Shown: positions 1-7,871 of the stretch, piece by piece
How the letters are laid out: every line of letters begins with the position of its first letter
How positions within the stretch are numbered: position 1 is the stretch's first letter
Assembly (NCBI GenBank): GCA_002281535.1
Contig: NCGD01000008.1
Span: 1-64,000 of the forward strand
Origin: Sphingomonas sp. 28-63-12
GTDB lineage: Bacteria; Pseudomonadota; Alphaproteobacteria; Sphingomonadales; Sphingomonadaceae
Length of the DNA stretch: 64,000 nucleotides
Direction: 5' to 3'
Made by a program: the position numbers and the translations under genes
The notes under the pieces: generated by a model
Told to the model about the DNA's origin: nothing
The model's database searches: none
Seen by the model: only the letters and a program-made list of their open reading frames with translations

Positions 1-1
1 A

Positions 2-628
2 ACAATTTGCGATCTGGCGAACAGCTATCTCGAAAACATTGATCGAAGAGGAGATGAATGGGTTTTGCTGACCAGTCTCGTTGATCACAACGGAACGCTC
101 AATCAGTCAGCGCGCGATAAGATCATCATGTCGGTCTATAATATTACGCGCGAGACCACGATCAGCACGTTTCAATCGACGATCAAAGACCGGGGCAAGT
201 TTGGAGTTTCCGATTCCCTCACGATTGTTAGCCCTCCCCTTTATGTTGACGTCCATCTGATGTTCATGGCGAATTTCACGGAGAAAAAATATGGTGACGG
301 GCTGGCTGCCCTGTCGCGCCTGATCGGCTTTTTCCAGCAAACGCCGTGCTTCACCCAGGATAATGCGCGTGCGCTCGCGCCGGCATTCGACAAGATCACG
401 CTTGAATTTGAAAATCTCAGTCCGGTCGACGTCAATTACGTGATGAGCATGCTCGGCACGCGCTATTTGCCGAGCGCCTTCTATAAATTGCGGATGATTC
501 CGTTCGTGTCCGAAGCGATGCAGGGCCGGGCTTATGCCGTGGCCGGCGGCGGGACCGGCGATGATCCCGCGACCACCGGATCGTCACCGCCTGCGGCGCC
601 CCCTCCGGCCTCGGCGCCAACCGCATGA
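2..628 (+). CDS. eCIS cap protein, DUF4255 / Pvc16-like (5' partial)
   Basis: The reading frame is open from base 2, so the start lies outside the window; the visible part is about 208 residues. It opens with a segment reading ICDLANSYLENID and continues through VDHNGTL and an ITRETT/VYVDVHLMF core. That is the layout of the DUF4255 family, whose PVC member Pvc16 caps the distal end of the contractile injection system tail and terminates tube and sheath growth. The last ~25 residues are a Gly/Pro/Ala/Ser-rich tail. The stop overlaps the next start by 4 nt, so it is coupled to the rest of the eCIS operon. The family call is firm; the cap role rests on family knowledge. Confidence 0.85.
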   Translation, partial: TICDLANSYLENIDRRGDEWVLLTSLVDHNGTLNQSARDKIIMSVYNITRETTISTFQSTIKDRGKFGVSDSLTIVSPPLYVDVHLMFMANFTEKKYGDGLAALSRLIGFFQQTPCFTQDNARALAPAFDKITLEFENLSPVDVNYVMSMLGTRYLPSAFYKLRMIPFVSEAMQGRAYAVAGGGTGDDPATTGSSPPAAPPPASAPTA

Positions 629-1770
629 ACACCGTCCCAAGCCCGACCAGTCCGGTCCGTGGCGTGTCCCTGCGCTATCAGCCGCTGTTCAGCGTGCGGA
701 TCACGCATGATTATTACAATATGTCCGCCGGGCAATGCCCCGACTTCAGGATCGTGCCGACCCCCGATTGCGCCGATCTGATGCGCACGCTCGGCATGAT
801 CTTTCGCGACAGCGGTTCGGGCTTCAGCGTTGCGATCGATCAGGCTGCACTCCCCAGGCTGCGCGCCTGGACGGGCGTTGACAGTGCCGCCCCTGCCGGA
901 TCGCAGGGGCGCTGGTCCCGGCTGACCTTCCTGCTCGTGCCCGAAAATCCGGGCTTCATCGGCATCACCCAGCTGCCGATCACAACCAGCGCGACCCGCC
1001 AGAACCTACACGCCTGGAATGGCGCCACGATTGCGGGCGATCAGGGGCAGATGCTCGGCGATGCGAAGGGATTTGGCGCGGCGGCACTCTATCCCGTCAC
1101 CGGCACAAGCATGGCAGTCACCGCCCCCGCTGGCAGCACGGTCGCCCTGGTCGATTTGTCGGGTCAGCCGGTGCCGGTCGCGGTCGACAACAGCAACGGC
1201 ACAACGTGCTTTGCGCTGAGCGGCTTGCCTTATGGGCGCTATTCGGTGGCCAGCGACAATGCTGCGGCATTCACCGCCACCTGTCTCTACGTACCCGACC
1301 GCCCACCGGTGTCGCTTTGCCTCTGCGATCTGCTGCTGACCCAGCCGGCCGCGGATATCGGTATCCCGGCGGCATTCCCGTTGGCTGCCGACGGCACGGT
1401 GACGCCAGTAGCGCTGACACTGCCCTTCCGGTCGCGCGACACCTTCTGGCGCTATTATGTCGTGCCACAGGGCAGGTCGGGGCAGTTCGCCCCCGATCTG
1501 CAAATCACTGGCCCCGCGACCAGCTTCGTCAAGACGGTGGAGCAGCTGCCCAATGGCGACAGTGCCGTGTTGTTCAGCGCGACCAAGCCGTTGTCGATGC
1601 ACCAGCGATCGCCCTATCGCTTCTCGCTGAGCGGGCAGCGGCAGGGCGCCAATGGCAGCCGCGACGAAATCAGCGTCGATTGGTTGCCGGCACCGCCGGC
1701 AACCCCGGTATGGCCCGTCAAATCGGGCGACCCGCTGACCGGAGCGTCCGAAATCTATGTCTATGTCTGA
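625..1770 (+). CDS. eCIS-associated protein of unknown function (381 aa)
   Basis: I do not recognise a named domain. The N-terminus (LFSVRITHDYY, then FRIVPTPDC and a GMIFRDSGSGF motif near residue 60) resembles uncharacterised proteins found next to DUF4255 genes in eCIS loci of other bacteria. The rest looks beta-rich, with Ig-like stretches such as VALVDLSGQPVPVAV. There is no signal peptide and no membrane segment. It starts inside the end of the cap gene (ATGA overlap) and lies 93 bp before the sheath gene, which has its own ribosome binding site. A structural or cap-associated role is an inference from position only. Confidence 0.6.
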   Translation: MNTVPSPTSPVRGVSLRYQPLFSVRITHDYYNMSAGQCPDFRIVPTPDCADLMRTLGMIFRDSGSGFSVAIDQAALPRLRAWTGVDSAAPAGSQGRWSRLTFLLVPENPGFIGITQLPITTSATRQNLHAWNGATIAGDQGQMLGDAKGFGAAALYPVTGTSMAVTAPAGSTVALVDLSGQPVPVAVDNSNGTTCFALSGLPYGRYSVASDNAAAFTATCLYVPDRPPVSLCLCDLLLTQPAADIGIPAAFPLAADGTVTPVALTLPFRSRDTFWRYYVVPQGRSGQFAPDLQITGPATSFVKTVEQLPNGDSAVLFSATKPLSMHQRSPYRFSLSGQRQGANGSRDEISVDWLPAPPATPVWPVKSGDPLTGASEIYVYV

Positions 1771-1863
1771 ACTCGGCATGCGCAGAACCGTCAATCAGAG
1801 CGCCGGTCTACCCTGAAGGCCCCGTCCCGCCCCAACCCTTAATGCTGCAGAAGGAAACTACTC

Positions 1864-3702
1864 ATGGCGACCAGTTCCTACCTGAACCGATCAACTCCCG
1901 GGGTCTATGTCACGGAGATCGACGCCTTTGGCACGGCGATCGTCGGGGTGGCGACGGCAGTGCCAATCTTCATCGGCTATACCGAATTTGCCGGTGACTC
2001 GAAGACCGGGCAAGCGCTGTACAACACCCCGGTCAAAATCTCCTCGATGACGGAATTCACCAGCTATTTCGGCGGCGCGCCGGTCCAGAATTTTGCGGTG
2101 ACGGCGGTGACGGCACCGGCCCCAACGCCAACACCCGCACCGGCGCCTGCCCCGACCCCGACGCCCACCGCGCCTGTGCGCGCGGCCGATTTTTACGCGA
2201 CGATCACTACGGGGCCGGCCCCGGCAGCGGCGGCAGGATCGACGACGCCAACCACCGCGCCGACCAAGACGCAAGGGTTCTGGCTGACGGCGAGCTCGGC
2301 CAACTTCAACCTTTATTGGCAGATGCGGCTGTTCTTCGCCAATGGCGGCGGCGATTGCTATATTGTGTCGGTCGGCAGCTATTGGGTTGATACCAACGGC
2401 ACAGTCCAGACCCCGATCTCGACGCCGCCCTATCCGCTGCCCGATGGCTGGAAACTGGGGTCGATCGCCGCGGGCGATACCAGCGATCCGACCAAGCCCG
2501 GCCTGCTGCCCGGCCTCGCTGCCGCCGGCTATGCGGTGGGGCCGACGATGACGGTGATCCCAGAGGCATGCCAGCTAACCGCCGAAGACAACAAGGATTA
2601 TAACAGCATCGCCTGCGCCATGATGCTCCAGGCCAACACGCTGCAGGACCGCGTGGCGATACTCGATCTGCCAGGGGTGCTCACCGCCTCGACAATTGAC
2701 GCCCTGCGGGATTGCCAGACCGCGTTGTCGACCGGCATTGCCCCCCAGGTCGCCAGCGTCAGCTATGCGGCGGCCTATGCGCCGGCCGTCAACAGTTCGG
2801 TGATTTCGGCCAGCGACATTCTGTATAGCTGCCTGCAGACCGATGATAATTCGGTGATCAATAATCTGCTGACCTCGCAGGTCTATCTCGCCAATCCGAC
2901 CGCCCCCTCAGCAGCGCTGCAAAGTGCGATCGCGGCTGCCTTCCCGCTGCCCGATGCAGCGGCCAAGACCAATGATGCGCAATATTCCAACGATTCCAGC
3001 AAATATGCCCAGCCGCTGGATGGATCGGCGGCTGCCAATGCCCAGTGGCAAAAGAGCCTGAACAATCTGCTCTACACCTCACTGCCGATCGTCGCGCAGA
3101 TCGAGCAGCAGATCGCCAATAGTATGAACATCGCCCCGCCAAGCGGGATCATGGCGGGCATATGGACCAAGAGCGATGGTCAAACCGGCGTGTGGAATGC
3201 CCCCGCCAATATGTCGCTGGCCTCGGTCTCGGGGCCGATCTACCTGATGAGTGACAGCGAGCAGGCCGGGTTCAACGTGCCGACCAATGGCCAGGCAATC
3301 GATATCCTGCGCGCCCAACCCGGTCGCGGCACGGTGGTATGGGGCGCCCGCACGCTCGACGGCAACAGCCAGGATTATCGCTATATCCAGGTCCGCCGCA
3401 CGCTCATCTATGTCGAGCAATCGATCAAGACCGCGCTGCGCAACTACGTCTTTGCAGCCAATGACGCGACAACCTGGTCGACCGTCACTGCCTCCATTTC
3501 AAGCTTCCTGTCCGGCCTGTGGCAGCAGGGCGGGCTGATGGGCGACAAGGCAAGCGACGCCTTTTCGGTCGCCTGCGGGCTGGGGACGACGATGACGGAT
3601 CAGAACGTGCTCGATGGCTACATGGTCGTGGCGGTAACGCTGCAAATGATCCACCCAGCCGAATTCATCGAACTGACCTTCACGCAGAAAATGGGCAGCT
3701 GA
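1864..3702 (+). CDS. contractile tail sheath protein (Pvc2-like)
   Basis: 612-residue tail sheath protein. The N-terminus STPGVYVTEID is typical for sheath subunits. The C-terminal domain (RYIQVRRTLIYVEQSI, later NVLDGYMVVAVTLQMIHPAEFIELTF) is the conserved handshake/attachment part shared with phage and eCIS sheaths. A Pro/Thr/Ala-rich insertion occupies about residues 82-106, right after the N-terminal strand region. The start ATG follows a clear AAGGAAA ribosome binding site. Only one sheath gene is present, whereas PVC loci have three. It would form the contracting outer layer that drives the inner tube into a target. Confidence 0.95.
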   Translation: MATSSYLNRSTPGVYVTEIDAFGTAIVGVATAVPIFIGYTEFAGDSKTGQALYNTPVKISSMTEFTSYFGGAPVQNFAVTAVTAPAPTPTPAPAPAPTPTPTAPVRAADFYATITTGPAPAAAAGSTTPTTAPTKTQGFWLTASSANFNLYWQMRLFFANGGGDCYIVSVGSYWVDTNGTVQTPISTPPYPLPDGWKLGSIAAGDTSDPTKPGLLPGLAAAGYAVGPTMTVIPEACQLTAEDNKDYNSIACAMMLQANTLQDRVAILDLPGVLTASTIDALRDCQTALSTGIAPQVASVSYAAAYAPAVNSSVISASDILYSCLQTDDNSVINNLLTSQVYLANPTAPSAALQSAIAAAFPLPDAAAKTNDAQYSNDSSKYAQPLDGSAAANAQWQKSLNNLLYTSLPIVAQIEQQIANSMNIAPPSGIMAGIWTKSDGQTGVWNAPANMSLASVSGPIYLMSDSEQAGFNVPTNGQAIDILRAQPGRGTVVWGARTLDGNSQDYRYIQVRRTLIYVEQSIKTALRNYVFAANDATTWSTVTASISSFLSGLWQQGGLMGDKASDAFSVACGLGTTMTDQNVLDGYMVVAVTLQMIHPAEFIELTFTQKMGS

Positions 3703-3739
3703 CGCCCGGCCACCCCCCTCATTCTGACAGGAGCATTTC

Positions 3740-4180
3740 ATGCCACAAGATACGACATGGCCATTGCCCAAATTCTACTTCTCGGTCACCGGCATGCCCG
3801 GCAACCCGGTCTTTCAGGAAGTCACCGGGCTTGAGACCGAATCGCAGATCATCGAATATCGCGCCGGCAACAGCAAAATCTGGTCGCCGATCAAGATGCC
3901 CGGCCTCCGCAAGGTCGGCAATGTGACGATGAAAAAGGGCATTTTCGTCACCGACAACCTGTTGTGGACCTGGTTTTCGACGATCACGATGAACACTGTC
4001 ACCCGATCGACGATCGTCGTCAATTTGATGGACGAGGTCAGCAAGCCGCGGATGATGTGGACGCTCAACAATGCCTGGCCGACCAAGATTTCGGGCACGG
4101 ACATGAAATCGGACGGCAACGAAGTCGCGGTCGAGACGATCGAGATCGCCTATGAAACGCTGGAAGTGAAGATCGAATAG
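3740..4180 (+). CDS. tail tube protein 1 (T4 gp19 / Pvc1-like)
   Basis: 146-residue tail tube protein. Family marks include FYFSVTGMPGNPVFQEVTGLETE near the N-terminus, KMPGLRKVGNVTMKKG in the middle and the terminal EVAVETIEIAYETLEV. The length is normal for hexameric inner-tube subunits of phage and eCIS. It sits 37 bp after the sheath gene with an AGGAG ribosome binding site, the usual sheath-tube order. It is expected to polymerise into the hollow inner tube that carries cargo. It is the better candidate for the main tube subunit of the two tube paralogues. Confidence 0.93.
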   Translation: MPQDTTWPLPKFYFSVTGMPGNPVFQEVTGLETESQIIEYRAGNSKIWSPIKMPGLRKVGNVTMKKGIFVTDNLLWTWFSTITMNTVTRSTIVVNLMDEVSKPRMMWTLNNAWPTKISGTDMKSDGNEVAVETIEIAYETLEVKIE

Positions 4181-4183
4181 TCA

Positions 4184-4693
4184 ATGGCCGATCCCGAATA
4201 TTACCCGCCCCCGGCTTTCTCCTTCGCCGTCACCCTTGTCCCCGGATCATCGCCGTCGCAGCCAACGGCGATCGATGCTGCCTTTCAGGAAGTATCGGGG
4301 CTCGACCCCAAGGTGGCGGTGGAGGAGGTGCCGGAGGGCGGGCTCAATAATTATGTCCACCAATTGCCCGGCGTGACCAAACATTCGAACCTGGTGCTGA
4401 AACGCGGTTATGTGACGCAAAGCTCGGCGCTTGCCCAATGGGCCGACCAATGCGTGGGATCGACGCTGAGCACGCCGATCCAGACGCGGGTGCTGACGGT
4501 CGGCCTGCTGGGCGCGGATTCGCAGCCGATCGTCACCTGGACCTTCGATAATGCCTGGCCGGTGAAATGGCAGGTCGGGCCGTTTGATTCGACCAAGAAT
4601 GACGTGCTCACCGAATCGCTCGAGATCGCCTATTCGACCGTGACGCGCAGCGCCACGACGACAGCCGCCGCCGCAAGCACCAGCAAAACATAG
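4184..4693 (+). CDS. tail tube protein 2 (Pvc5-like tube initiator)
   Basis: 169-residue paralogue of the preceding tube protein, starting 3 nt after its stop. It shares FSFAVTLVPG, FQEVSGLD, VTKHSNLVLKRGYV and the final DVLTESLEIAYSTV. It has a short insertion after the first strand and an Ala/Thr/Ser tail. In PVC systems the second tube homologue (Pvc5) forms the first ring between baseplate hub and tube. The gene order (tube 1, tube 2, DUF5908, LysM protein) fits that role, but the assignment of which paralogue initiates is inference. Confidence 0.88.
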   Translation: MADPEYYPPPAFSFAVTLVPGSSPSQPTAIDAAFQEVSGLDPKVAVEEVPEGGLNNYVHQLPGVTKHSNLVLKRGYVTQSSALAQWADQCVGSTLSTPIQTRVLTVGLLGADSQPIVTWTFDNAWPVKWQVGPFDSTKNDVLTESLEIAYSTVTRSATTTAAAASTSKT

Positions 4694-4735
4694 GCGCAAG
4701 GCGATTTACGACCAAGCCGACGTGGGGACGCGCAC

Positions 4736-4933
4736 ATGCCATTGGAAATCAGCGAAATCGGGGTCCACCTCGCGGTGGGCGATTCGGCCGGATCGAGCAA
4801 CGCCGCGCTGGCGCTGGCGAGCCATGACGCGGGGCATGGCGATGACATGATCAGCCAGGCCAAAACTGACGCGATCATCAAGGCCTGCGTCGAAGAAGTG
4901 CTGCGCACCCTGCGGGCCATTGAGGACCGCTGA
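4736..4933 (+). CDS. small eCIS protein, DUF5908 family (Pvc6-like)
   Basis: 65-residue protein beginning MPLEISEIGVHLAV and ending in IIKACVEEVLRTLRAIEDR. The short beta-strand N-terminus followed by an amphipathic helix matches the DUF5908 family, which is found almost only between tube and LysM genes of eCIS loci. It lies 42 bp after tube 2 and its stop is one base before the next start. Its molecular role is not established; the context suggests an assembly or adaptor function. Confidence 0.75.
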   Translation: MPLEISEIGVHLAVGDSAGSSNAALALASHDAGHGDDMISQAKTDAIIKACVEEVLRTLRAIEDR

Positions 4934-4934
4934 C

Positions 4935-5612
4935 ATGCCGAGCAAACTCACCATCACGGCCTATTCCGATCCCGGCTTCACCACCAAGGTGGGCGAGCCC
5001 TTTGTCGTGTGGATGAACCCAGCGACCTATGCGCATAAAACCCAGATCAGCTATAATGATCGTCAGGCGCAGGGCAGCGGGGCACCGTCGCCCGATTTCA
5101 ACCGGATCGCCAATGAAGAGATTTCGTTCGACCTGATCTTCGACGCGACCGGCGTAATCCCGGTACCGGCTGGCCAGAGCTACACCCAGGGCGTGGCCGA
5201 CGGCATCAAGCAATTCATCGCGCTGGCCGCCACGCTCAACGGCAATATCCACAAGCCCAATTATCTGATCCTCGCCTGGGCGCAGCTGCAATTCCAGTGC
5301 GTGCTGACCAGCATGAACATCAATTATACGCTGTTCATGCCCGACGGTACGCCGCTGCGCGCCAAGGTGGCGGTATCGTTCCGGTCCTATATCAGCGAAC
5401 TCCAGCTGGCGAAGAAGGAGGGCAAGAAATCGCCCGACGTCACGCATCTGGTGACGGTCAATGCCGGCGACACGCTGCCCCTGCTCTGCCACCGCATCTA
5501 TGGTGATAGCGGCTTTTATCACCAGGTCGCCGAGGTCAACGGCCTGCTCGATTTCCGCAATGTCCCGCCGGGCACCCAATTGGTATTTCCACCGTTGAGC
5601 GGATCGGCCTGA
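4935..5612 (+). CDS. LysM-domain CIS tube/hub adaptor (Pvc7-like)
   Basis: 225-residue protein. The N-terminal two thirds is the CIS tube-hub fold (KLTITAYSDPGF, VWMNPATYAHK, FDLIFDATG). The C-terminal ~50 residues form a LysM motif (HLVTVNAGDTLPLLCHRIYGDSGFYHQVAEVN). I chose ATG 4935 over an in-frame start at 4920 because it yields MPSKLTIT, the usual N-terminus, and follows the upstream stop directly. In eCIS this protein links the tube initiator to the VgrG-like spike. Its stop overlaps the spike gene start (ATGA). Confidence 0.9.
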   Translation: MPSKLTITAYSDPGFTTKVGEPFVVWMNPATYAHKTQISYNDRQAQGSGAPSPDFNRIANEEISFDLIFDATGVIPVPAGQSYTQGVADGIKQFIALAATLNGNIHKPNYLILAWAQLQFQCVLTSMNINYTLFMPDGTPLRAKVAVSFRSYISELQLAKKEGKKSPDVTHLVTVNAGDTLPLLCHRIYGDSGFYHQVAEVNGLLDFRNVPPGTQLVFPPLSGSA

Positions 5613-7387
5613 TGACCGCCCCCTCCCCCGTCGATCTCGCGACATCGATCCCGTTCTTCGAGATCACCGTTGACGGCCAGCCGCTCGATACATCGATCCA
5701 GCTGGTGTCGATCGATGTCTGGTCGGGCGTCAACAAGCTGCCCAAGGCCAAATTGGTGATGTCCGATGGCAGCCCGGCCGACGAGACATTTGCGATCAGC
5801 GAGACCAGTGCGCTGATCCCCGGCGTCGCGATCGTCATCAAAATCGGCTATGGATCGGATCGCACCCAGATATTTTCGGGGGTGATTCAGCGCCACGGCA
5901 TCGAGATCGCCGCCAATGGCCCGTCACGGCTGATCATCGAGGCGACCGACAAGGCGATGGTGATGACGCTCGCCCGCCAGAACGCGATTTTTGAGAACAT
6001 GACCGACAGCGCGGTCTGGCAAAAGCTGATCAGCGCCGCCGGGCTGACCGCCAATGTCAAAAGCACATCGACCCAGCACGAACGCATCGTGCAATATTAT
6101 GCGACAAGCTGGGACCTGCTCGTCACGCGCGCGGAGCTCAACGCGATGGTCGTGCTGGTCGATGGCGGCACCGTCTCGATCGCGCCGCCAGATACCAGCA
6201 CAGCGCCGGTGCTGACGCTGACCTATGGCCAATCGATCCTTGACCTGCGCGCCGACATGGATGCCGCGACCCAGCTCTCCGACAGCGCGGTGCAAAGCTT
6301 TGCCTGGGACCCGGCGACCCAGAAACTGCTCCAGTCGAGCACCGCTTCGGCCAGCGTTGCCACCCCCGGCAACATCACCTCGGCCACGCTCGCCAAGGTG
6401 TTTCCGGTCGAGCAATATCTTCAGCAAAGTGCCGGCGCGCTGGTCGCCGGGGAATTGACTGACTGGGCATCGGCCGAACTGACCAAAAGTCGCCTCGCCA
6501 AGATCCGCGGCCAGGCGCGGTTCCAGGGCAGCGCGCTGGTGAAGGCGGGCAGCATGGTCACGCTTGCCGGGCTTGGTGATCGCTTCAATGGCGACGCCTA
6601 TGTCTCGGGCGTGCATCAGCGGCTGAGCGAAGGGCTGTGGATGACGATCGTCGATTTCGGCCTGTCGCCCGCCTGGTTCGCCGCCACGGCGCCACGCATC
6701 GCCGCGCCGGGCGCCGCCGGGCAATTGCCGCCGATCCCGGCGGTGCAGACCGGGGTGGTCAAGCAGATCGATTCGGACCCCGACGGCGAATATCGCGTGC
6801 TGGTGACGCTGCCGCTGCTCCAGGCGACCGGCGACGGCGCCGTCTGGGCGCGGTTCGGCTCCTTTTACGCTTCAAACGGGATCGGTTCGAATTTCTATCC
6901 TGAAATCGGCGATGAGGTGGTGCTGGCCTTCCTCAATGCCGATCCGCGTTATCCCGTCATCCTCGGCAGCCTGTACAGCAAGGCCAACCCGCCACCCTAT
7001 CCGCCGACCACGGGCGGCCCCGGCGCGCCCAACGATACCAAGAGCTTCATGACGAAGTCGAAGATGCATATCGACTTCATCGAGAGCAGCCCCGAAATGC
7101 TGCTGACCACGCCGGGCAAGCAAAGCATCAGCATCAACGACAAGGCCAAATCGATCACGCTGACCGATATGAACGGCAACAGCATCACGATGGACACCAG
7201 CGGCATCACGCTGAAAAGTGCCAAGGACATCACCCTGACCGCCGGCGGATCGATCAAGCAGACCGCCAGCGTCAACGTGTCGATTAACGCCAGTGCATCG
7301 CTGACCGCCAATGCGTCCGCCTCCGCCAAATTCTCGTCGGACGGCCCGGTCACGGTCAAGGGCGCGATCGTGCAGCTCAATCCATGA
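5612..7387 (+). CDS. VgrG-like central spike (Pvc8-like)
   Basis: 591-residue spike protein. Residues 1-~370 correspond to the phage late-control D (gp27-like) hub. About residues 380-470 form the gp5 OB fold (GVVKQIDSDPDGEYRVLVTLPLL, FYPEIGDEVVLAFLNADPRYPVILGSLY). The C-terminus is a repetitive, Ser/Thr/Ala-rich beta-helix (SITLTDMNGNSITMDTSGITLKS) that should make the needle. There is no obvious C-terminal effector domain. It is flanked by the LysM adaptor and gp25 with overlaps at both ends. The PAAR-like protein encoded at 21542 probably sits on its tip. Confidence 0.95.
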   Translation: MTAPSPVDLATSIPFFEITVDGQPLDTSIQLVSIDVWSGVNKLPKAKLVMSDGSPADETFAISETSALIPGVAIVIKIGYGSDRTQIFSGVIQRHGIEIAANGPSRLIIEATDKAMVMTLARQNAIFENMTDSAVWQKLISAAGLTANVKSTSTQHERIVQYYATSWDLLVTRAELNAMVVLVDGGTVSIAPPDTSTAPVLTLTYGQSILDLRADMDAATQLSDSAVQSFAWDPATQKLLQSSTASASVATPGNITSATLAKVFPVEQYLQQSAGALVAGELTDWASAELTKSRLAKIRGQARFQGSALVKAGSMVTLAGLGDRFNGDAYVSGVHQRLSEGLWMTIVDFGLSPAWFAATAPRIAAPGAAGQLPPIPAVQTGVVKQIDSDPDGEYRVLVTLPLLQATGDGAVWARFGSFYASNGIGSNFYPEIGDEVVLAFLNADPRYPVILGSLYSKANPPPYPPTTGGPGAPNDTKSFMTKSKMHIDFIESSPEMLLTTPGKQSISINDKAKSITLTDMNGNSITMDTSGITLKSAKDITLTAGGSIKQTASVNVSINASASLTANASASAKFSSDGPVTVKGAIVQLNP

Positions 7388-7860
7388 GAGCGCCCGGCCG
7401 CATCGCCAACCGGCTGGCGCCGGTCAAAACCGGGCATCATGACGAGGCCTATCCCGGTTTTCTCGGCCGGGGCTGGAGCTTCCCGCCGACCTTTGACCGG
7501 CTGACCAATTCGGTGGTGATGGCCAGTGCGGAAACCGATATCCGACAGGCGCTGTGGATCATCCTGTCGACCGCGCTGGGTGAACGGGTAATGCTCGCCA
7601 CATTTGGCTGCGATCTGCTGTCCAAAGTGTTCACGACGCTGACCACCACATCCGCCAACGAGATCGCCGCGATGGTGACCCGCGCGATCATCGACTGGGA
7701 GCCGCGCGTCGAGGTCAACCGGGTGACCGTCACTGCCGCCGAACTCTCCGGTTGGATCGACATCGACATCGAATACACCGTGCGAGCGACCAATTCGCGT
7801 AGCAACCTGGTCTTTCCCTTTTACAACATGGAGGCAACCCTGCCTCCGCCGCCGTCCTGA
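7384..7860 (+). CDS. gp25-like baseplate wedge protein (Pvc9-like)
   Basis: 158-residue protein of the GPW/gp25 family. The hallmarks are IRQALWIILSTALGERVMLATFGCDL and later VNRVTVTAAELSGWIDIDIEYTVRATNSRSNLVFPFY. The N-terminal 35 residues (up to FLGRGWSFPPTFDR) are a short extension also seen in eCIS homologues. The family has lysozyme-like topology but acts structurally, starting sheath polymerisation on the baseplate. It overlaps the spike gene by 4 nt and precedes the large baseplate gene by 11 nt. Confidence 0.93.
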   Translation: MRAPGRIANRLAPVKTGHHDEAYPGFLGRGWSFPPTFDRLTNSVVMASAETDIRQALWIILSTALGERVMLATFGCDLLSKVFTTLTTTSANEIAAMVTRAIIDWEPRVEVNRVTVTAAELSGWIDIDIEYTVRATNSRSNLVFPFYNMEATLPPPPS

Positions 7861-7871
7861 TCGGCCGGGCG

